Of a stretch of DNA of 10,338 nt, positions 1 to 5,802 are shown piece after piece. The DNA is from JAUVZL01 sp965603515 (lineage in GTDB: Bacteria; Hydrothermota; Tepidihabitantia; SM23-42): positions 1 to 10,338 of the forward strand of contig CBFDDH010000057.1 in NCBI GenBank assembly GCA_965603515.1. The letters are read 5' to 3'. Under the pieces are notes generated by a model. It saw only the letters and a list, made by a program, of their open reading frames with translations. It was not told where the DNA came from and ran no database searches. The first letter of the stretch is position 1. Every line of letters begins with the position of its first letter. The translations under genes were made by a program, and so were the position numbers.

Positions 1-2
1 CG

Positions 3-602
3 GATTCAACGCACCAGGCAGGTGGTTTTGGCACTGCGGTCGGCTGGACCCAGTCAGTGGATCTTGCGGCAATATTCTTGAATGATTACGATCTTGGTAA
101 TACGTACTGCAGTATAAAAATGAAAGATCCCGATGAAATGACTTCGGTACCGATGCCCGGATCCTATGCACTTGATTATGATGATTCGTTAATGGTCGGT
201 GACCGGGCTATTGGTGCGATCGGCTATATTGTATTCTACCCGCACGAATGGTCTAATGGACCACCTTGGCTAAATGTTTTCTATCATGATGTTGGAGTTT
301 CAGAAGAACAGAGCAGGATGTATGAGCTAACGCTAAACGTATATCCGAATCCATTTAAACAGATGACCCACATCATTTTCGGCAACTTACAACGCACAGA
401 GAGCATAGAGTTAAAAATCTATGATATCTCTGGAGCTTTAATTAAAAATCTCTTACGACCTACGCCTTACGTTTTACTACCTACGGTTGTTTCTTGGGAT
501 GGACGGGATGCTTCAGGCAAGCCATCGCCACCAGGTGTCTATTTCTGCAAACTCGAAACTAGCGACAAGACAATAATTGAAAAGGTTTGTTTAATAAAAT
601 AG
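3..602 (+). CDS. C-terminal part of a secreted protein with a FlgD-like / type IX secretion sorting domain (5'-truncated)
   Basis: The reading frame is open from the left edge (first full codon at base 3) with no start or stop before it, so this is the last 199 residues of a longer protein. A GTG at 57 lies inside the open frame and need not be the start. The last roughly 90 residues form a small beta-sandwich tail: YPNPF, then a hydrophobic strand, LKIYDISG, SWDGRDASGK, PPGVYF and a final IIEKVCLIK strand. This is the order seen in FlgD-like Ig domains and Por/T9SS type A C-terminal domains, which send outer-membrane-exported proteins to the cell surface. The part before it (Gly-, Asp- and Tyr-rich) was not recognised, so the substrate or role of the passenger is unknown. 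The gene is convergent with the cyclase gene 21 bp away, and no clear terminator lies between them. The family call for the tail is firm. Whether this organism has a T9SS cannot be judged here. Confidence 0.85.
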   Translation, partial: DSTHQAGGFGTAVGWTQSVDLAAIFLNDYDLGNTYCSIKMKDPDEMTSVPMPGSYALDYDDSLMVGDRAIGAIGYIVFYPHEWSNGPPWLNVFYHDVGVSEEQSRMYELTLNVYPNPFKQMTHIIFGNLQRTESIELKIYDISGALIKNLLRPTPYVLLPTVVSWDGRDASGKPSPPGVYFCKLETSDKTIIEKVCLIK

Positions 603-623
603 TGAACCAGTGAACGTACGCGG

Positions 624-1220
624 CTAAATTTCTTTTTTGACCGTAGCAGTTTTCGGTGAATACAGTTGCACTGGTTCGATAAAACCCAGAATTAGTTTTT
701 CTCCTATTTCTCTAAAGACGAAATCATCTTTTGTTTTCTCGTGAGTGTATTCATCAATGAGTATTTCTACGTTATGAGCATTGCACATGTGGACTAATTG
801 TGCCGCGAGATTTACTGGTTTGCCGATAACTGTATATTGAAGTTTTCTAATATGACCAACATTGCCTGTCAGGACTTCACCCGTGCATATGCCGATATCG
901 ATTTCAACGAGAAAATCGAGTGATTTTCGCCATTTTATGTTGATCTCCTCGATCTTTTTCTGAATATCAAGCGCACATTTCACCGCGCGAAAAGGATCGT
1001 CTTCGTGCCTGATCAATGAACCAAATACTGCCATGACTGCATCACCGATAAATTTATCAACGATCCCTTCATATTTTAGAACTGTTTCAACGATCGGTCC
1101 AAAGCAATCATTTAGAAACGAGTGGGTTTCTTCCAAAGATAGAATATTGACGATCTTATTGAAATGCCTTATATCAGTGAATAGTACGCTCGCACATACT
1201 TTCTTTGCCGCAAAATCCAT
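624..1220 (-). CDS. Class III adenylate/guanylate cyclase, stand-alone catalytic domain with an Arg-to-Gln change
   Basis: A 198-residue protein consisting almost only of a class III nucleotidyl cyclase domain, with no membrane or sensor segment, so probably soluble. From ATG 1220 the visible residues are the first metal Asp16 in LFTDIRHF, the purine-selecting Lys56 and second metal Asp60 in DKFIGDAVMAVFG, Thr130 in YTVIG and Asn137 in VNLAAQL. Lys plus Thr is the pattern of class IIIb adenylate cyclases. The transition-state Arg, normally in VNxAARL, is Gln141 (codon CAA). Activity may therefore be weak or lost, or the protein may work in a dimer with another subunit. A TTG 57 bp further upstream (1277) would extend the frame through the 1237-1268 inverted repeat. 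I chose ATG 1220 because GAAAGG lies 4 nt before it and cyclase homology begins at once. It is the last gene of the leftward run after the SPFH gene, 81 bp downstream of it. Confidence 0.88.
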   Translation of the reverse strand: MDFAAKKVCASVLFTDIRHFNKIVNILSLEETHSFLNDCFGPIVETVLKYEGIVDKFIGDAVMAVFGSLIRHEDDPFRAVKCALDIQKKIEEINIKWRKSLDFLVEIDIGICTGEVLTGNVGHIRKLQYTVIGKPVNLAAQLVHMCNAHNVEILIDEYTHEKTKDDFVFREIGEKLILGFIEPVQLYSPKTATVKKEI

Positions 1221-1236
1221 TTTACCTTTCAAACAT

Positions 1237-1268
1237 ATTCTAAGAGGGTTGATTAACCCTCTTAGAAT
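1237..1268. repeat. Perfect 14-bp inverted repeat between the SPFH and cyclase genes
   Basis: The arms ATTCTAAGAGGGTT (1237-1250) and AACCCTCTTAGAAT (1255-1268) are exact reverse complements around a 4-nt loop. The repeat lies 33 bp after the SPFH stop and 16 bp before the cyclase ATG, in the leader of the cyclase on the minus strand. Minus-strand RNA from it would form a stable hairpin but is not followed by a U-run. On the plus strand only TTTT follows, and no plus-strand gene ends nearby. It could be a factor-assisted terminator or stabiliser for the SPFH message, a leader structure affecting the cyclase, or an operator for a dimeric protein. The structure is certain and the role is not. 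Confidence 0.85.
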
Positions 1269-1301
1269 TTTGTTCAAGCCTTCTTTAGCCTTGTTGTAGT
1301 G

Positions 1302-2243
1302 TTATCGCATCTGCAATAGCGGTACAAAGCTCTTGTCATAAGGTGCGATGACAATAGTATTATTAGGTGATTGGTAGAGACCCTTGAGGTTTTCAAGGTA
1401 TTTCCAGGATAAATAAGCCCGACCTCGTTCACCGATCAATGACTGGGCAATGATCCTCTGTGCTTCAGCAATTCCTCCTGCTTCAATCTTTTTCCTGTCG
1501 GCTTCTTTGATCTCTTTTAACAAGACGAATTCCATTTTCTGGGCATCTTGATCAGCCTCAAGTTTTGCCTCGATCGCATTCTTGACCTTTGCAGGCAGCT
1601 TGATATTTCTCAAGAGGACTTTTTCCAGGATAATTCCTCGTTCCTCAAAATCCACAGCAAGCGATATATTGATTTCGCTCTGGGCTTCTTCGCGTTTTTC
1701 TGAGTATATCTCAACTGCATTGTATTTGACCGCAGTGTTTCTGATTGCAGTGCGGGCTGCAGGTCGGACAATTTTTTGGACATAGTCCTTACCGATTTTC
1801 TGGAAGACGATCCCCGCTTCGGTTCCATCTAAGTGATACCAGACCGTGAGGTCCATGACAACTTCTAAGCCGTCTTTAGTGAGTGAACTAATCGCGTCAT
1901 CACCATATCTTTGACCTTCTTCTGCAGTAAACGACATGGTATATGCCTGGGTCCGGACAGTCATTATCTCAAGGTCAATAAACGGGTTTACCACGTTGAG
2001 TCCTTCAGATAATGTCGAACCAGTGAGTACTTTACCGAATAATACCTGAACGCCTACATTGCCGGCCGGTACGATACGGATCAATGATGCGATTACAAGA
2101 ATTGCGGCGAGTGCAAAACCGCCAAAAGTGGCAAACTGACGAACCTTCAGTTTATCCTGAAAATGCCGGTCTTCAGGTATGACCTTGAATGAACCCCTGA
2201 AGATCAATACTGCGACGATGATTATGATACCGAATATGAACAT
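1302..2243 (-). CDS. SPFH / prohibitin-like (band 7) membrane protein
   Basis: A 313-residue protein of the SPFH superfamily (stomatin, prohibitin, flotillin, HflK/C), which form ring-like membrane scaffolds and often govern membrane proteases or lipid domains. There are two hydrophobic segments, residues 2-15 and about 41-59. After them comes the typical entry IVPAGNVGVQVLFGKV, then the SPFH beta domain (roughly 57-235) with NVVNPFIDL, TKDGLEVVMDLTVWYHL and VRPAARTAIRNTAV. A charged helical stretch rich in Glu, Lys and Ala (about 220-265, AKLEADQDAQKMEF to IAEAQRIIAQS) fits the oligomerising coiled coil. The segment order is closest to prohibitins. No NfeD-type partner, common beside stomatin homologues, is seen. 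The start is supported by AGGAAAGGAG 6 nt before ATG. Its ATG is 18 bp after the stop of the nucleotidyltransferase gene, so the two are probably co-transcribed. The substrate or client is unknown. Confidence 0.9.
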   Translation of the reverse strand: MFIFGIIIIVAVLIFRGSFKVIPEDRHFQDKLKVRQFATFGGFALAAILVIASLIRIVPAGNVGVQVLFGKVLTGSTLSEGLNVVNPFIDLEIMTVRTQAYTMSFTAEEGQRYGDDAISSLTKDGLEVVMDLTVWYHLDGTEAGIVFQKIGKDYVQKIVRPAARTAIRNTAVKYNAVEIYSEKREEAQSEINISLAVDFEERGIILEKVLLRNIKLPAKVKNAIEAKLEADQDAQKMEFVLLKEIKEADRKKIEAGGIAEAQRIIAQSLIGERGRAYLSWKYLENLKGLYQSPNNTIVIAPYDKSFVPLLQMR

Positions 2244-2261
2244 TGTTTTCTCCTTTCCTCT

Positions 2262-3068
2262 TTATATATTTTGTCTTTTCTTGGTTATTGTGGCGAGATC
2301 ATCATTATAGATATTCGCGCCGATTTCCCTTTTGAAAATATCCTCAATTCCTTGAAACAATACCGTAGCATGTTTATCGAGTATCGCTAAATCGATATAT
2401 TTGCCTTTTACAACGATATCAACGAACTGATCAAGACCATGCGGTTTTATCTTAGAACGCTTTGCTTGGGATATAAAAGTAGCCAGGGTTGTATACGGTG
2501 TTCTATTGATGAAGGACATCAGTTTGAGCACCGACATCACACAATCGCTCAGTAGCACGAAGATATTCTCGCGATTATTCTTTTCTATTGCGGTAAACAC
2601 CTTTGCAAAAGCTTCTTGGATTTCAGGGAGCATATGCTTTGCATATTTCATACACTTGCTTTCAAGATCTTTCACTTCATATGCACTGATTTTGTCTATG
2701 AAATGTCGGTTAGTTATCGGTTTTAGGGTATCCGAGCCTGAGATAAACCAATATTCATTTGGTTCGATTGTGCTTTTATAGTATTCCTTTTCAGTGAGGT
2801 AAATACCTTCAGCCAAGACGCCGTTGATTATTCGACTGAAGCCAAACGGCAGCTTTTTCTTTTCTTTGACAAAGATCATGAGCTCAATATCAGAAAAGTG
2901 AGTATCCTGATTTCTTGCATACGACCCCTGAGCGGCGACTGCAATCAAGTTCTTGCCGAGTTCTTTTCTTAGAATGGGTATGATTCGTTGTTTGATAATC
3001 CGTGTGCGCTGCGCGTGAAAGCACCTTTTCAAACCAATGAAATTACGCTTGTTAGGCTTATTTTTCAT
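2262..3068 (-). CDS. Kanamycin nucleotidyltransferase (ANT(4'))-like protein
   Basis: A 268-residue protein with the polymerase-beta-type nucleotidyltransferase signature GSYARNQDTHFSDIELMIF: Gly48-Ser49 and the metal pair Asp60 and Glu62. Both halves resemble staphylococcal kanamycin nucleotidyltransferase, as recalled without alignment software. SDIE matches its active site, and PYTT at 191-194 followed by a GLDQF...GK...F.GIE pattern matches its C-terminal helical domain. Family members transfer AMP from ATP to an aminoglycoside hydroxyl. In a by-eye alignment the general-base Glu of that enzyme falls on Ala155 and its nearby Lys on Thr159, so the same reaction is not assured. A basic N-terminal tail of about 25 residues is extra. 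The start has GGAG 7 nt upstream and sits 18 bp below a consensus promoter. It is the first gene of the leftward run before the SPFH gene. It may be a housekeeping relative rather than a resistance gene. Confidence 0.78.
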   Translation of the reverse strand: MKNKPNKRNFIGLKRCFHAQRTRIIKQRIIPILRKELGKNLIAVAAQGSYARNQDTHFSDIELMIFVKEKKKLPFGFSRIINGVLAEGIYLTEKEYYKSTIEPNEYWFISGSDTLKPITNRHFIDKISAYEVKDLESKCMKYAKHMLPEIQEAFAKVFTAIEKNNRENIFVLLSDCVMSVLKLMSFINRTPYTTLATFISQAKRSKIKPHGLDQFVDIVVKGKYIDLAILDKHATVLFQGIEDIFKREIGANIYNDDLATITKKRQNI

Positions 3069-3086
3069 AGGATATCTCCATTTCTG

Positions 3087-3114
3087 ATTATAGCGAGATT
3101 TTCGCGTATGTCAA
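3087..3114 (-). promoter_or_regulatory. Full-consensus sigma70-type promoter for the nucleotidyltransferase-SPFH-cyclase run
   Basis: On the minus strand TTGACA (3114-3109) and TATAAT (3092-3087) are both perfect consensus hexamers with a 16-bp spacer. The start point would fall near 3080, giving a leader of about 12 nt with the ribosome site GGAG (3079-3076) almost at its 5' end. No operator-like repeat overlaps it, which suggests strong constitutive expression. Confidence 0.85.
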
Positions 3115-3128
3115 TTATGATAAGAGTC

Positions 3129-3156
3129 TTGAAATCAATCCGTGAATGAATAAAAT
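3129..3156 (+). promoter_or_regulatory. Promoter of the PLP enzyme gene, giving a leaderless transcript
   Basis: TTGAAA (3129-3134) and TAAAAT (3151-3156), each 5 of 6 to consensus, have a 16-bp spacer. The -10 box ends 5 nt before the ATG at 3162, so transcription should start at or within one base of the start codon. The sequence before the ATG is AT-rich and holds no Shine-Dalgarno site, which agrees with a leaderless message. It is back to back with the divergent promoter at 3087-3114. Confidence 0.68.
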
Positions 3157-3161
3157 AAACT

Positions 3162-4124
3162 ATGAAGATTATAAAACCTGTTAAGCTAATCATAAAAACA
3201 CCGATTCAATTACTTGAAGGATTGACAATTAAAACCCGTATCTATATTAAGCGCGACGATCTAAATGGTTTGCTCATTTCCGGCAATAAAGCACGAAAAA
3301 TGGAATACCTTATCGCTGATGCACGGAAAAAGAGACGTGATACGATCATCACCTGCGGTCCAGTTCAGTCAAATCACTGTCGCACAGCAGTTGTCTTTGC
3401 CAGACATTTTGGTTTTCACTGTCATCTATTCCTGCGTGGTGAGCCCGGCAAAAGCTATCAAGGCAATCTCTTGATCGATAAGCTGCTGGATGCAAAAATA
3501 AACTATATCACACCTTCCCAATATAGATACCGGGATGAAATAATGGCTGAATATGCGATGAAAATAAAAAAACTTGATTTCAAATCCTATGTTATCCCTG
3601 AAGGTGGTTCTAATGAAATAGGTGCGCTCGGCTATCTTGATTGCATGAAGGAAATGGCTGGGTTTATAAAGAAAAATAGAATTGATGCAATCTACTGCGC
3701 AGTCGGTTCAGGTGGAACGTATGCAGGTCTATTACTCGGCAAGAAGCTGCTAAAAATAAATGCGGCACTCAAGGGTGTGATCGTTGCCGATACAGTTGAA
3801 TATTTCAAAGATAAGATCTTAAGTATTTGCGAACGTGCCATAGATACATTCAATATGCGTATTAAAGTCAGCCGACACGATGTGGATTTAATCGATGGTT
3901 TTGTTGGGAAAGGTTATGGTATCCCGTATAAAGAAGAATTGAAGACAATAAAGGATATCGCAAAACTGGGGATTATCCTCGAGCCGGTCTATACTGGTAA
4001 GACTTTTTATGGTATGCTGAAAAACTTAAGAAACAAGAGATATAAAAAAGTCATTTTTATCCACACGGGTGGGATTTTCAGCATATTTGCATTTAATAAG
4101 GATCTCACTAAGGTTATTAGTTAG
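3162..4124 (+). CDS. D-cysteine desulfhydrase / ACC deaminase family PLP enzyme
   Basis: A 320-residue fold-type II PLP enzyme. In order: the PLP Lys43 in SGNKARKMEYL, the substrate-site motif GPVQSNH (67-72), PEGGSNEIGALGY (146-158), the phosphate-binding loop GSGGT (182-186), EPVYTGK (274-280) and IHTGG (300-304). These match D-cysteine desulfhydrases, which split D-cysteine into pyruvate, H2S and ammonia. Two positions known to separate this activity from 1-aminocyclopropane-1-carboxylate deaminase (Glu and Leu in true deaminases) are Thr278 and Thr302 here, favouring the desulfhydrase. The substrate range is still inferred, and other D-amino acids are possible. There is no Shine-Dalgarno site; the start is set by MKIIKP and by a promoter whose -10 box ends 5 nt upstream. 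The last 8 bp overlap the end of the convergent ddl gene. Length is normal for the family. Confidence 0.85.
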   Translation: MKIIKPVKLIIKTPIQLLEGLTIKTRIYIKRDDLNGLLISGNKARKMEYLIADARKKRRDTIITCGPVQSNHCRTAVVFARHFGFHCHLFLRGEPGKSYQGNLLIDKLLDAKINYITPSQYRYRDEIMAEYAMKIKKLDFKSYVIPEGGSNEIGALGYLDCMKEMAGFIKKNRIDAIYCAVGSGGTYAGLLLGKKLLKINAALKGVIVADTVEYFKDKILSICERAIDTFNMRIKVSRHDVDLIDGFVGKGYGIPYKEELKTIKDIAKLGIILEPVYTGKTFYGMLKNLRNKRYKKVIFIHTGGIFSIFAFNKDLTKVIS

Positions 4125-5043
4125 TCATTAGGGCTGTCTTCAGGATTTCAAAAATTAAATCATCATATGAAAGTCCGATTGCACTTGCCTCAAGGGGCAA
4201 GTTTGAACCGGCTAAAAGGCCGGGTATAGTATTGACCTCTAATGTATAGGGGTTGTGGTTTTCATCGAGCACAAAATCCACACGTGAGAATCCGTGCGCG
4301 CCGATCACTCGGTGTGCAGCGAGTGCATACTCCTGTACTTTCTTATACTGCTTCTTAGAGATACGTGCTGGCACGATATATTCAGTCATACCTTCTGTAT
4401 ACTTAGATTTGTAATCGTAGAATTTGCGTTTCTTCGGTGCAATTTCAAGGACCGGCAATGGCGTTTCATTCAGTATCCCGCAGGTTGCCATCATCCCGGA
4501 GATATATTTTTCAAAAAGCAGATCTTTGAACTTGCGCTGTAGGTTTGTTATTGCTTTTTTTAACTCCGATTTATTTTTTATAATGTGGATTCCGACGCTC
4601 GAACCTTCAGCCCGTGGTTTGACAATAAGGGGTAAGTCCAGTTTCATGATAATCTCATCGATATCAATGTTTTTCTCAAAATAGAATTCAGGGGTGGGGA
4701 TACTTTTGGTCGCAAAAAGATACTTTGATATAACTTTGTCCATACCGATCGCTGAACCCATGACTCCAGAGCCAGTATAGGGGATATCCAAAAAATCCAG
4801 GATACCTTGAACCAGACCGTCTTCACCCGGTTTACCATGCAGAGCGATAAATGCGATATCAATACCCTTGAGTTTGCTCATGAATTTCTTATCAACATCG
4901 ATCCCTTTTATTTTAAGCCCCTGTTTTTTCAAGGATTTCATAACACATTTGCCAGAACCAATAGAGATCTCTCTTTCTGAAGACCAACCGCCGTAAAGAA
5001 CACCGATATTTTTTCTCATAAAGAATTTACGTTCTTTATTCAT
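4117..5043 (-). CDS. ddl: D-alanine--D-alanine ligase
   Basis: A 308-residue cytoplasmic ATP-grasp ligase that joins two D-alanines for the peptidoglycan precursor, near the 306 residues of E. coli DdlB. Visible: GGWSSEREIS with catalytic Glu23, LHGKPGEDG (68-76), the YTGSGVMGSAIGMDK stretch (89-103), VKPRAEGSSVG (141-151), and FYDYKSKY with Tyr215. Tyr here, not Phe, indicates D-Ala-D-Ala rather than D-Ala-D-lactate. Metal and phosphate residues are Asp256, Glu269 and Asn271 (RVDF and LEVNTIPG). One oddity: DdlB's ribose-binding Glu in SGxExT is Met185 here (SGMMAT). ATG 5043 has no ribosome site but lies 5 nt after a -10 box; ATG 5019 (MRKNIGVLYGG) is the alternative and matches the usual family N-terminus better. 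The gene stands alone, outside any mur cluster, with its 3' end overlapping the D-cysteine desulfhydrase gene by 8 bp. Confidence 0.95.
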   Translation of the reverse strand: MNKERKFFMRKNIGVLYGGWSSEREISIGSGKCVMKSLKKQGLKIKGIDVDKKFMSKLKGIDIAFIALHGKPGEDGLVQGILDFLDIPYTGSGVMGSAIGMDKVISKYLFATKSIPTPEFYFEKNIDIDEIIMKLDLPLIVKPRAEGSSVGIHIIKNKSELKKAITNLQRKFKDLLFEKYISGMMATCGILNETPLPVLEIAPKKRKFYDYKSKYTEGMTEYIVPARISKKQYKKVQEYALAAHRVIGAHGFSRVDFVLDENHNPYTLEVNTIPGLLAGSNLPLEASAIGLSYDDLIFEILKTALMTN

Positions 5044-5048
5044 ATGAT

Positions 5049-5076
5049 ATGATAATCAACATACTAGCGGAGTCAA
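5049..5076 (-). promoter_or_regulatory. Promoter of ddl, likely giving a leaderless transcript
   Basis: On the minus strand TTGACT (5076-5071) and TATCAT (5054-5049), each 5 of 6 to consensus, are 16 bp apart. The -10 box ends 5 nt before ATG 5043, the same geometry as the promoter at 3129-3156, so the transcript should begin at that ATG. If translation instead starts at ATG 5019, the leader is about 24 nt with no obvious ribosome site. Confidence 0.62.
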
Positions 5077-5104
5077 GGGTGATAGTAGGGTTTAGGGGGG
5101 AATG

Positions 5105-5244
5105 GCACTGCGTGCGGGATTGGTTGCTTCGCAACGGTTATGGTTCACTAGCGTGAACGGTTATGGCTCTTACGAGCGGGAAAAGAGCGTAAGGAGTGAG
5201 GCTGTAGTTGTCTGATTTATCAGACAATGCCCGATGAATCGGGC
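5105..5244. repeat. Cluster of small palindromes, four of them joined by 7-nt linkers
   Basis: Part of the 462-bp gap 5044-5505, in which no convincing gene is seen. Four palindromes follow each other at regular spacing: GCAC/GTGC (5105-5115), GTTGC/GCAAC (5123-5135), GTTCAC/GTGAAC (5143-5158) and GCTC/GAGC (5166-5177), with 3- or 4-nt loops. The linkers are all 7 nt: GGGATTG, GGTTATG and GGTTATG. CTTACG (5169-5174) can pair alternatively with CGTAAG (5188-5193). Two stronger hairpins follow: TTGTCTGA/TCAGACAA (5208-5227) and GCCCGAT/ATCGGGC (5229-5244). Arm sequences all differ while pairing is kept. Beyond this the gap is A-rich, with a weak decayed copy at 5286-5302 (CTCC/GGAG). No U-run makes any of these a classical terminator. 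Function is unknown. Confidence 0.7.
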
Positions 5245-5401
5245 GAGTACAAAACAACAAGTGCTAAATTCCAAGAATCAAGCAACTCCATATGAATCGG
5301 AGAAGAGGAGAAATGGTGAAACGGAGGGAAGAATCAACAACACCAAATAAACTAAAAAAACCGAATAGACTAGAGATAACGATCAAAACGATCCAAATTT
5401 A

Positions 5402-5426
5402 TCCCGTAGTTCAAAGAACAGCGGGA
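5402..5426. repeat. Two-tier hairpin upstream of the lapA promoter
   Basis: The outer arms TCCCG (5402-5406) and CGGGA (5422-5426) enclose inner arms GTTC (5409-5412) and GAAC (5416-5419) around AAA, with 2-nt internal loops on both sides. CGATC follows directly, as it does after hairpins of the array at 7663-7885. It ends 36 bp before the lapA -35 box, so it could be an operator or an outlying member of the palindrome family rather than a leader structure. Confidence 0.5.
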
Positions 5427-5462
5427 CGATCATAACGATACTAAAGTTCTAAATATTATGTA

Positions 5463-5490
5463 TTGACAAAGAATGCATATTGTATATGAT
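5463..5490 (+). promoter_or_regulatory. Promoter of the lapA-lapB-SPOR operon
   Basis: TTGACA (5463-5468, perfect) and TATGAT (5485-5490, 5 of 6) are 16 bp apart. The start point would be near 5497, so the leader is only about 9 nt and the ribosome site AGGAGG (5496-5501), 4 nt before ATG 5506, lies at its very 5' end. Confidence 0.75.
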
Positions 5491-5505
5491 TAAACAGGAG
5501 GTCTA

Positions 5506-5802
5506 ATGCGCTTTGTCGGACTCGTTTTTGTGATTTTGGTCATTGGATTCATGATTGGGTTTATGGTCCTTAATTCACAGGCAAGAGTGGACCTTGATAT
5601 TTTTGGACAAAAGGTCACTGATATGTCATTGTCAGTCGTTTGTTTTTATGCTTTTATCGCTGGCATGATTTTTGTGCTTATCTTTGCGCTGGCCGATGAA
5701 ATTGTTTTAAGAAGCAGTCTTCACCGACTCCGAAAAGAGAATAAGAATTTACGCAAGGAACTGAATGCCTTGCGCAATTTACCGTTTGAGGAACCAGAAT
5801 GA
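5506..5802 (+). CDS. lapA: LapA-like membrane protein (DUF1049 / LPS assembly protein A domain)
   Basis: A 98-residue inner-membrane protein with two hydrophobic helices (about 3-22 and 43-63) separated by a short extracytoplasmic loop containing LNSQARVDLDIFG, the typical LapA pattern. A charged helix follows (LRKENKNLRKELNALR, about 75-90) that should form a coiled coil. In E. coli, LapA (YciS) partners LapB and helps adjust lipopolysaccharide synthesis. The identification rests mainly on topology and on the next gene encoding a LapB. The start is firm: AGGAGG 4 nt upstream and a good promoter just before it. Its stop overlaps the lapB start as ATGA, so translation is likely coupled. Confidence 0.85.
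   Translation: MRFVGLVFVILVIGFMIGFMVLNSQARVDLDIFGQKVTDMSLSVVCFYAFIAGMIFVLIFALADEIVLRSSLHRLRKENKNLRKELNALRNLPFEEPE

Noticed and set aside
603..623. Terminator between the convergent first gene and the cyclase
   Set aside because: Only a short direct repeat (GTGAAC twice) and a T-rich stretch are present; no stem with useful pairing was found.
1237..1271. Terminator of the plus-strand gene ending at 602
   Set aside because: It lies more than 600 bp downstream, beyond an entire opposing gene, and is followed by only four T.
1221..1277. N-terminal extension of the cyclase from a TTG at 1277
   Set aside because: It would translate the perfect palindrome, has no ribosome site, and the ATG at 1220 has GAAAGG before it and matches where the domain begins.
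1033..1299. 88-codon plus-strand open frame over the cyclase
   Set aside because: It is antisense to a well-supported gene and has no family features. Its resemblance to the cyclase N-terminal extension is only the palindrome read from both strands.
3162..4124. 1-aminocyclopropane-1-carboxylate deaminase
   Set aside because: The two discriminating positions read Thr278 and Thr302, the desulfhydrase pattern, rather than Glu and Leu.
5313..5435. A 40-codon open frame (ATG GTG start) with GAGGAG just upstream
   Set aside because: Spacing from GAGGAG to the ATG is only 2 nt, the peptide is low-complexity and basic with no recognisable domain, and it runs through the two-tier hairpin at 5402-5426. 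Kept out of the gene list for lack of support.
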